Below are positions 1 through 10,100 of a stretch of DNA of 64,000 bases, in pieces. The translations under genes and the position numbers were made by a program. Below the pieces are notes generated by a model that was not told the origin of the DNA, ran no database searches, and saw only the letters and a list, made by a program, of their open reading frames with translations. Within the stretch, counting starts at the first letter, position 1; every line of letters starts with the position of its first letter. The stretch lies in the NCBI GenBank assembly GCA_000149265.1, contig CH002050.1, forward strand, positions 497,597-561,596, in the 5' to 3' direction. Source of the stretch: Ciona savignyi. Its lineage: Eukaryota > Chordata > Ascidiacea > Phlebobranchia > Cionidae.

Positions 1-931
1 AATCATTCTCGGTAGGACGTTGTAAAACATTTCCCGGCTTCAGATAACTGGTGGTGGACACATTTGCCGCTTCTGATTTCTCTTTAGTTTTGGTTTCCAG
101 AATACAAGACGATTTCTTGTGTTCGATCGGCGCTTCGTCTTCATAGGGCCGTTTACTCGGAACGCCTTGATGTTCCACCGCTGCTAAAGTTTCGCTTTCT
201 TGCTTCCTCTCAGGTTCCATGTTCTTCCTATCGTCAAATCGAAAACTGAGCGGTAATTCATTTATAACAGTTTTGAGGTTGCCCTTGCTAGCCGCTAGTG
301 TGAAAGGAGAAACTGTTGTTTCAGTGTAAACTTGTGCTGTTGATTTCGACAGATCTTTTGCCTCATGCGAAGATGTATTTGGATACGTTGTTAACTTGGT
401 ACGCGGTGAAGATACGTCGGTGGACTTGGGGTGATTTTTTTGTTTAAAAACGATTCCAACTTGTTCTTTTTTTGGCGATGGCATTCTAAGAGCTTCAGGT
501 GCTGGCGCAGTGTATGTGTTTCTTTCGACCGAAGTGTTAAAAGGTTCTTTCATGTCCAAATGTAATCCGGGTTCATAAGCTCTGCTCCCATGCGCATGGT
601 CGAGCTCCATGTGAGGGTAATGACTTTCAGGATGCGGAACAGTATGACTCTTACTGTAAAGTGAAGCGTAGAAACGTTCAAGATAACCATGGACCGATTG
701 TTTTGTTGGGGATCGCCTCAGCTCTCCGTTGTTTACCGGCACTCCATCCATATATTTCCACAAAGTCATGTTCGGTATGTCTGACGAAATCTTGGGCACC
801 TCCTCAACTTTTATTTGCTCACTTGTCGGCGCATCCCTTGTGCTCCTATCTTCACGATCACTATCACCGCCAGCTTCACCATTATGCTCCAAAATTTCCG
901 AACTTTCTTTTTTACAATATTTCGCCTCCAT
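1..931 (-). CDS. 5' coding exon of an unrecognised disordered, possibly nuclear protein (runs off left edge)
   Basis: Reading leftward from the ATG at 931, the frame stays open for 310 codons to the window edge. The product starts MEAKYCKKESSEILEH and is rich in Glu, Lys, Ser, Thr and Pro, with no membrane segment or recognised fold. An IKVE tetrapeptide near residue 40 fits the sumoylation consensus (hydrophobic-K-x-E). SP/TP dipeptides and a KRPYEDEAPIEHKK stretch recall disordered N-termini of transcription regulators, which is only an inference. GC content drops sharply upstream of 931, as expected at the edge of a coding exon. The DNA-binding or catalytic part, if any, lies outside the window. 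It could also be a cytoplasmic scaffold. I am confident that it is coding, but its function is unknown. Confidence 0.72.
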   Translation of the reverse strand, partial: MEAKYCKKESSEILEHNGEAGGDSDREDRSTRDAPTSEQIKVEEVPKISSDIPNMTLWKYMDGVPVNNGELRRSPTKQSVHGYLERFYASLYSKSHTVPHPESHYPHMELDHAHGSRAYEPGLHLDMKEPFNTSVERNTYTAPAPEALRMPSPKKEQVGIVFKQKNHPKSTDVSSPRTKLTTYPNTSSHEAKDLSKSTAQVYTETTVSPFTLAASKGNLKTVINELPLSFRFDDRKNMEPERKQESETLAAVEHQGVPSKRPYEDEAPIEHKKSSCILETKTKEKSEAANVSTTSYLKPGNVLQRPTEND

Positions 932-3900
932 ACCTCAAATTTTATAATGGAACTAGCATTAAAAATAAAACTTATTTTAAAATAATATTTTAAAAAATGT
1001 TAAAAAATTAGATGCGATACCAATTCAATTTGACAATACGCCGTATTAAAATTCAATTAATATAGATGGTTTCTTACGTTTTTTATAAGTCATTATTTTT
1101 TTGCTTCTACCATAACAAATACGCTGTGCTGTCTAATTGGTGGAAGATCTATGAACTGAAGTCGAACGGAGATTGTCTTTTCACATTAAGCTTTTTGTTT
1201 TTCCTTTTTCCCTACAAAACGCCACAGATTGTAACCAAGCGACCACGAAGGGCCAGCACAATCTGATTACTAAAGCTCCAGCAGAAATCTCTTTAAGCCG
1301 AATTACACAATGTGTGAGCAAAAATTATCGAATATATTTAAACGCATTGCCATATGGTCCAGGGGTATTGATTCCACTCGAATGTGCAGGAGGGCTATAT
1401 GTCCCGTTTATTAATTATGTTAAATTGCTCGTTATAATACTTCGACGTTTTAATAAGGATTAGGCCAATTTGCGGTAATTGCTTTTCTTATTTGCAGCAC
1501 TATTGATGAATTGAAATTACATGCTATTGATTTTATGTTACTGCAATATCGCTATTTGTAAATCAAACTATACGTTCACGGAGCAAATTTTAAGCTGAAT
1601 ACATGCACAGATTAAAACAGTCTAATTCTCGGCAAAATAATTTAACTTTATATTAGTTGTTTGCCACGCTGTTAAAATTGTTGAATCTGTTTTTTACTTG
1701 CTTGACGTATTGTAGAAAATCATGGGGTTCATTAACTCACAGCGGCATAGGCACTTGAACGGATAAATCCTACAATGTACAATTCGTTTTGCGAGTCTTT
1801 CATATTAAAGCGCAAAATGTGATTTATTGATTTAATCATTTCGTTTAATTAATATACCTCCCGCATACATATTTCGACAACATATTCTAATACAAAATAA
1901 CATATATAGTATAGTGAACGCTTGGTTCCGAGCGTCATATTAAGTAAATAGACCTGTCTATGCGTAAGTGGTAAATAACGATATGCTATCTATGATTTTG
2001 ATGTACGCTTATGGTTTGAATTTTTCCGTCTACAGGTTATGATTTTATCTAACTTTTCTAAGTGTGTCATTAAAATAGAAATACACGGTGTCTGCTTACT
2101 GCACTCTTCATTAACTGAGTGATTTCTGGGAAGCAAATAAGCGGTATCTATATATATAGATGAACCTGCAATTGCAGCGAGGAAAAATAAGGGCTTATTA
2201 AGTCATTGAGGGAAGTTCATAAGCATAAGCAATAACGGTTATTTGAAACACTTAAAGTCATCAATATTTAAACCAGAAGGGGAATCGAGATTATTCCGAA
2301 TATCGTTTCCTCGAGAGATATGCGAATCAGCATAAACATCGGCCGAATAAAATATTTATTTCTTCGTTGAGTGGCCGTCGCCGTTATTATCTCAACTATT
2401 ATTATCCTCGCTTAAAATTAAACGGCAAAAGATATTTAACGAAGCGATTTTTTAAAGTTGATTCTAATCTTATAATCACATTGGCGCCATAAATGTGTGA
2501 TCAATAAAATAATTTATGCGCCGAATCGTTTCCCCATGATTACTTGCTAAACCAGCTCCGCGTAAAACGCATCTGCAACATGAACATGATCAACGATTAC
2601 AGGACCGGGTTAATCCGACACAGCATACAGCACGGCGTCATGTACGAGGGGGCATTAATATAGTACAAACGCAACTGGATTAATCGAGCTTTCAGTGAAA
2701 TTAAATCAACATCTAGACATGATAAAACCTGAGCAGTTGACGCATTAATCTTTAATAATGGCGTCTATGTCCGGAAGCCTCGCCTTCTGGCTGAAATTAA
2801 ATCCGTTTGTTAATGTGAAATGTAAAAATGGATTTGTAACGTTTCTCGTGGGTGGCAAATCCATGGAAATCCCAGAATAATTGAAGGAGTTAATTTAACT
2901 CGCGTAGTGGCGCCCTTTTTATTAGTTTAACTTTAGCCAACAAAGCTGGTTCATTGTGACGTAACTTAGGTTGTTGTTCCAAGCTTTACATGGCTTTAAA
3001 CCAATAAACTTCAAACGAGGGTTACGAAGTACAGTACACGAGGCGATTAACCGGTTAAGTGCCTAGTTATTGTCAGGTCATGTCTTTGAGCAAACAAACA
3101 ACCAGACCGAGTTTGACTGTCCGTCCGACTATCGCTTAATGTCGGTTACAGTTGCTATTTTCTCTCGTGGTTATTTAATTAATTTAAATTCTTCAATGTG
3201 GTGAGAAAACCAAAATTTACGATAAAATTGTTATGAAGAAGGTGTGGCTAAACGAAGCCTGTATTTTTGTGTTGGTTGTTTTATTATATAAATTCGGCAA
3301 CGAATACACAATTATCAGCAAACTAAATCACTATAAGGAACAAAATACACAGGGGATGTTATTTATTAAGAATACAGTGCGGATATGTAAGTAGAGTTAA
3401 CAAAATAGTTTGTGGTCAATCAAGGTACTGAATGTTGCCTCTTTATAATTCCATGTGTCAAATATTTGGGTCGGATTGCTTTCTAAGTCTTTCCCGTCGT
3501 CTTCGCACTAATCTATAGAAAGATTATAAAACGTTACATTGACACGCAAAGTTTTAAGTCTGCAAAACTTTTTTCTCTCCAGAAAATGCTTCATAATACA
3601 CTGTATATGTACTTTATTAAGTATCCAATCTATAGACTTATGTTAAAAACTTCGCCCCGTTATAAGGTACACCACGTTATCTAATGAATAACTTTGCATT
3701 AGGCTTATATATACATTTGTTTACTCAAGGACATACATTACCGGACAAAAAACTTACAACGTGAGAAGAAATCCAACAACTAGAAATACGCAAGCTGCAA
3801 TCAAGAGGTTCCAGTTCCATTTAACCAGTTCTGTGCATAAAAATTGAGATTAATATCTGCATAGATCTGATGCCTACTTGACCTACACTGGCACGTTTGC

Positions 3901-6188
3901 GCCATTAACCAACAAAGTAATTAACTTCTGTTAGCTGCATTGCCAAGAGAATATATGTTGTTAGACCCATATTCAAAGAGTCTATCCATCCACAAAATAA
4001 AATTAAATGTACAAAGCAATCAAAATGACTATTATTATATAAAAATAACTTAAAGATTAGAAACCTTCAAAAAGTATTGGGGTCTTTAGGCCACCGAATG
4101 CTTGTTGGAGACGATCTCTGACCGGGTTTCCTGCCTTTGGTGTGTTACTGCCGTCCATAGCCTACTTACCTAGGACTACTATAATAAACAATTCTTAAAA
4201 AAATATGTTTAAGCACAATTTACCTGTATAATAAATGCGTTATTTTCGACTTGTGGTACAATATATGTTTCAGTAACTGTACAGATAACTAACTATTCTA
4301 AAATAAACATAATTCTTTATTTAGCTAATTGTGTGTAATACAGATCACCGCTCTATCTTTGACAACTTATATTGTTAACTCTTTACCTCTAATAAGTACC
4401 TCTAATTAGAGTAAAAAGCGACCGAAAAGTAAAAGATTATTCAATATTTTATGTCGAAATATTTTAACCTGGAAAATAATGCTCCAATATCCTACCTAAC
4501 ACGTCGCGTATTTTTATCAGACCTATCAAGATATGTCCGATGATACAAACCTAAGCAGAGTAGACACCAACAATGAGCGTTTATTCAAATATCAACTCAT
4601 GTTTACACTGTTGATATAGGGCGTAGTTAAAGGTTTGATGACGCATATCGAAATCATAGACCAGTAGGTATCAAATCTTTCACGTCGGGCGTTATGTCGC
4701 TATATAGTTGAGTCCGAGTTTGTTATGAGAAAAACACAATTATATTTTTAGCTAAATATTATACAACATCGTTTAACAACATACACCAAAAGCTATTTTA
4801 CTCAATTTCTTTTGTACGCAAATGAGTTTACTTCAATTTTATTCTTCGCCACGGTTTATCGAACGTGACACATTTTTTGTAGGTGCGGAAAATCTTATTA
4901 TGATGTTTGTAACTTACCAACGTGGCAGTAAGCATTTACAAAACTTTCCATATCATAGGAGAACTCTTTCTTACCGAAGAGCTTACGACACGACATGCAC
5001 ACATAATAAGCATTTTAACCAAATTTATTACACCAAGCCTCGAAGAAAAGTTTGCGGTAAAGCGACCAGTGCAATGGTGGAGCCAGCTTTAGAAGAAGAG
5101 GTGGCCCGGACAGAATACAAAATACAAATTAAAAAGAATACAAAATGATATTCCACTAAAACAACTATGTTTCTGAAATCGTTTGACTTAAATGTGAGCA
5201 CAAGGTTGAAAATATCTTGTAATATAACATGTGAGCGAATTATAATTACTGATAACAGTGGTTTTAATGATATCTCATCTAGATTCTAGAGTATCTGTTC
5301 CAGACACTGCGGGTTGCTGTCTGCAAGGGCGAAATAAATGGGCTAGCGTCTGAATCGCATATCGCAACACGCAAAATACTTAGTTCCTAACTAACCGAAT
5401 TCAAGAAATTAATGGTTTAAATTGTGCTCGCATCTCTACGTTTAAGAGAAGATGCACTTATCCCGAGTTATTTGTTTTCGTTTTAAACTACTTCGTAAAT
5501 AAGTGCACCCAGAGTCGGTCACATAGTTAACGAATTATATTGCATTATAAAGCAATTGCCGTAATTTTGGTTTAAGGTTTAAGCTATTAATACCAATAAT
5601 TTTGTTTCTATTTCACCTTTGAAAAGCACCAGACTTTCATTCGTTTGAGGGATTTTCCCAAACACATTGCTGATTTCTTAGCATTTTAACCCGAGTCGGG
5701 GAGAATGGGTACGGACATTTTGTGCACAGCTTTAATTTTTAATGTATTGGTTTAACACCAATTTTAAACTAAATTATTTAAGTAATCAGATTTTTTTTTA
5801 AAAAAGAGTTTAGTAAAGTAATGTGGGCGATTTATTTTAAAAAGCGAAAATGTAAGTCGATAGATTTTCAAAAAATACTCCGCCGTCTCAGGTTAAAGAC
5901 TATCAAATTTTTAAATATATTTTTTAATGTGTGCTACTAACAGTAAAACTGGTATTCTTGTTTTATGTAAATGGTATACAATTTTTCTATACTGAAACCG
6001 CATTACCATCTTTATCAGTGTATTGTATCATAAATTGCAAATTAAAAATATCCTAGGCTATGTTTATTGTGGACGTTTCAAAGATTTTTCTTTAAGAAAA
6101 TAAGCCTATAGATTTAAAATATACTCTACTGTGTATCTGTTTTATCATTTTAAACTAAGCATCATCTTTTTTTTACTTTTTTTATTGT
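932..6188. other. long non-genic interval between divergent genes
   Basis: About 5.2 kb of AT-rich DNA lies between the start of the leftward gene and DUS4L. I see no coding frame with family similarity, no SINE copy and no RNA gene. Frames around 1.1-1.4 kb and 4.8-5.1 kb are short and of random-looking composition. The length and lack of repeats, compared with the SINE-rich stretch right of 7.2 kb, suggest cis-regulatory DNA for the leftward gene, but no specific site can be supported. Confidence 0.5.
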
Positions 6189-7103
6189 ATGATGGAAAAG
6201 AATGTCATGACACTGTTGAATCAACCAGAACCAACAAAAATATGCGCTCCTATGGTGAGGTATTCCAAACTTGCTTTCCGTACTTTGGTCCGGAGATACG
6301 GCTGCGACATTGCCTACACTCCAATGATAATTTCCAAGTCATTTCTCGAGTCTGAAATGTGCAGACAAAATGAATTTGTTACCAACAAGGGTGACACACC
6401 ACTTGTTGTTCAGTTTGCCGCCAGTACTCCAACCGAATTCTCCCAAGCAAGCGAGATGATTTACCCCTATGCCAGCGGGGTTAGTCTGAACTGTGGGTGT
6501 CCTCAAAGATGGGCTATGGCGGCTGGCTATGGTGCGAAGTTGTTGCAGAAACCTGAAGATCTCATTGATTATGTAAAATTCACAAAAGCAAGGATTTGCG
6601 ACGATGAGTTTACTGTGTCGGTTAAAATTCGACTTCATGATGATGTGAGAAGAACGGTTGAAATGTGCCAGGGTTTGGAAAAAGTTGGGGTTTCGTATAT
6701 TTCAGTTCATGGCCGAACTTCCAAAGAGCGTCACCAACCTGTGCATTATGACTCAATAAAGCTAATTAAGGAAGCACTGTCGATACCAGTAGTTGCCAAC
6801 GGTGGGGTCACTTCACTAAGTCAATTAAAAAAAGTGCACAAACTAACAGGGGCAAATGGAGTAATGGTGGCACAAGGTTTACTCAACAACCCTGCTCTTT
6901 TTCAAGGACATAAAACCACTCCACTGTCCTGTGTTAAAGATTGGGTTGACATTAGTTTGAAACTTGGCACACCTTTTACCTGTTTTCATAACCACCTCAT
7001 ATATATGTTTGATAATGTGACCAGCAAATCAGAGAAGCGAATATTTAACAACCTACAAAGCACGCCAGCTGTTTTGGAATATTTGAATAAATATGATTTT
7101 TAA
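6189..7103 (+). CDS. DUS4L: tRNA-dihydrouridine synthase, DUS4L type
   Basis: FMN-dependent tRNA-dihydrouridine synthase that reduces uridines in the tRNA D-loop using NAD(P)H. The intact 304-residue frame, in one exon, has APMVRYSKLAFR at residues 20-31, the FMN-barrel stretch PLVVQFAA near 71-78, and the family signature around residues 100-117 with NCGCPQRWA, including the conserved active-site Cys104. Later come VSVKIRLHDD, the strongly conserved HGRTSKERHQPVHYDS block, and VANGG and GVMVAQGLL phosphate-binding elements. The C-terminal CFHNHLIYMF and SEKRIFN segments also match vertebrate DUS4L (about 317 residues). The start is the first ATG of an ATGATG pair; an alternative start one codon later is equally possible. 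Lack of introns is unlike its neighbours and could reflect intron loss or a retroposed origin. The stop codon overlaps a TTTTTAACAG acceptor-like sequence next to the downstream gene. Confidence 0.95.
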   Translation: MMEKNVMTLLNQPEPTKICAPMVRYSKLAFRTLVRRYGCDIAYTPMIISKSFLESEMCRQNEFVTNKGDTPLVVQFAASTPTEFSQASEMIYPYASGVSLNCGCPQRWAMAAGYGAKLLQKPEDLIDYVKFTKARICDDEFTVSVKIRLHDDVRRTVEMCQGLEKVGVSYISVHGRTSKERHQPVHYDSIKLIKEALSIPVVANGGVTSLSQLKKVHKLTGANGVMVAQGLLNNPALFQGHKTTPLSCVKDWVDISLKLGTPFTCFHNHLIYMFDNVTSKSEKRIFNNLQSTPAVLEYLNKYDF

Positions 7104-7139
7104 CAGAATGTTTATTTGGAATATAAGTACAAAACTGAT

Positions 7140-10100
7140 ATGGAGACCTCTGAAGGAGAACATGTTCTAAATTCTAAGCAAGGTTAAATAAAACTTTTTG
7201 TATGTCTGCTTTCATTGGTTTGTGTATAATAGTGTAGTGTTAATGTTCTGATCGGACACTGAAATACCTTTAAACACTTATTAAAGTCCGACTCGTTAGT
7301 CTAGCGGTTTATTGTGAATCCTTTCAGCCGAAAGGTTGTATGTTCTGAACTGGTCGCAATCTATCAGTGGGCCCCTTTGGGGCACGGCTCTTACCGGAAA
7401 CTGCCTGAACCTTGCGGATTATTGGGTTCTACCAAATTGAAGAAACATGTAAATCATACACAACACACTGCATTAGCTCCAGTAACCCGACGGTGGGCGC
7501 GAGGTGATCTGACAATTGCCCGTGTGTTAAGTCAGTTGGTTTTCCTATTCATGGGAATAAACATGACTGTCCTATCCTAAACCCAACGTTCATAGTCTGG
7601 TTTCACATTGCCTAAACCTAGTAGTATTTAATGAGTTGTCCACTTAAAAATTTATTTTGCATTACCAACACAATCAAATCACTTGTAATTAATTATCTAT
7701 GTGCTTTAACTGAACCGGAGGGTAGATTATGTTTATTGTCCACACAACACACTCAGTGACATTGGTATCTCCTGTTGTTGCTTATATTAAACGCAATGTT
7801 GCATTAGGATAGGATATTTATGTTTACCCCCGTGAATGGGAAAACCAAGGGGGTTAACACATGGGAAATCGTCAGATCACCTCGCGCCCACCGTTGGGTT
7901 ACCGGAGCTATTGCAGTGTGTTGTATAATTTATACATTTCTTTAATTTAGTAGAACCCATCAATCCGCTGGGTTCAGGCAATGTCCGTTAAGTGCCTTGC
8001 CCAATGACAGAGCCGACTGGCTAGCCCATTATTCACACACTATAATATAATCAATTGTAAAATTTTACTATGGTAACTCAATGTGTGCAAAAGGTGTAAA
8101 ACATTGTTAAATCACTTTAACCCAGGGGCATTCTGGCAACACAGCTCACCTTTTAGTAAGTTATGTTCTTAGGCAAGGCACTTGGCTGGTTGTCCGAACC
8201 TAGTGGATTATTTGTGTGAACTAATACAGTGATAACTTTTGCTCATGTACAATACACTGCAATAGCCCTGTTGTAATATAAAGGTTGTCAGCAGGTAATC
8301 TGACAATTTCCTGTGTCTGTATGAGAAAGACCCATATGTTTTTACACAAATACCTATACTAACATTTTATATGTCTGGCTCTTTTTTTTCACCTAGAAAT
8401 AGACAAAGATTGTGCAGACAGATATATGACTATATTTATTGTAAACTCTTTATGCATGGTTGTGTTCTTAAATAAATCCTAGCTGTATTGAGCTTTATTG
8501 TCAAACTAAACAAGTGAAAACAAAACTAAACAAGTGAATATGTTAATTCACAGCACCGGCAGCACTAAAACGAAAGAGGAAAAAGAAATCAAAGAAAGGA
8601 CTCGTGGATCAAACCAAATGTAGAAAAACCACGCAGCGCCCCAATTATTTTCTTGGGGTCAGAATTTACAATCCTAGTATATTGGGTAATTCGTAATATA
8701 TTTTACAATTACAACTTTTACTGTATATAACATTGACTAATTTATTTTGTGTTCTATCCCAGTGAATAAGTAAAAATATACAAAAGTCTTTCAATTGCGT
8801 TTCTTAACATGCGAGGATAGAAATGGCATGCCCATCCATTAATTAGTTTGACACATTCCATCCAATACTTACCGCTTACCACTTTTCAACCATACTGGAA
8901 GTTATGTTACCCTTGATAAGTCACAATTGAATGTAGAGTGGCACTTGTAACAGGCAAGTGCTTGTCATGTAAGAAAGCTTGTGCTTTATATGATACGCTA
9001 CCCAATTGGCCCTTAAGTGTACAGTGGAGATATAGGAAACATGTCTATCATATACAACACACTGCAATAGCACCGGTAACCCTAACCCCAACCCTACGAT
9101 GGGCGCGAGGTGATCTGACGATTGCCCGTGTGTTAACCTCCTTGGTTTTCCCATTCACGGGGATAACATGAATATCCTATCCTATCCTAAGCCGCTGGTT
9201 TCAGGCAATGTTCGGTAAGTGCCTTGCCCAAGGACACAACTGACTAGCCAGCGACCGGTTTCGAACCTACAACCCTTCGGCTGAAAGGCGACATACTTAA
9301 CCACTAGACTAATCTGTCGAATATACTAGTCATTGTACATTTTTAGATAATATCCAATTTTAGGAAGAATAAAAGCTGTGCAAGAAATAATCACATGTGG
9401 TGAGTCATGCTTAGCCAAATGTGTTGTTCCAGTGTCAACATCACACATTACTCTCTGTGTGTTTCATCTAGATGGTGACAATGATTTGGCTAAGTATGTG
9501 GCTTTTTCAATATATATGATGGTTTACTTGGTTTTAATCTGATTTAGCTTGGGAGTGCTGAAAAATTTGAATGGTCTATTGCACAAGTGCAAAAATTATA
9601 TTACCTATGTCTATCGCTGTTTATTGAAAAACGTAAGGGCAATTATCACACGAGCAATCAGGTTACTTTGTAATTATGATAGGGAGCGTTTACAAATCAG
9701 TAATCATCAGATAACCTTGTATCCAGTGTCAAGTTACCAAAGGTATTGCGGTGTGTTATGTCCAATTCCTATAAGTTTTGTGGGACAAACTAATCAACTG
9801 GGTTCAGGTAAATGCCGTAAATGCCTTGACCAAAGACACAACTGACTAACCAGACACCAGTTTTGAACTTACAACCATTCGGGTGAAGGGTGACACTAAG
9901 GGTGACACTAAACTAAGCCACCAAGCTATTCTGTCGATATAACTTTATCGTTAAATGATAGAGCTTTACCACCACACATAGGTATAACTTTTATAAAAAT
10001 TAAGTGTTAGGACTAGGGAAAGTATTATTGTTACATTTCTAGGGAACTCCATCTTTAATTTTTTTTCATTTCAGAGCCAGTAAACTTTTAGAAGAGAGTG

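Noticed and set aside
661-993. 110-codon plus-strand frame
   Set aside because: Antisense shadow of the leftward coding exon at 1-931.
4822-5148. 108-codon plus-strand frame in the long left interval
   Set aside because: Composition is random-looking, there are no splice sites or family motif, and it is alone in non-coding surroundings.
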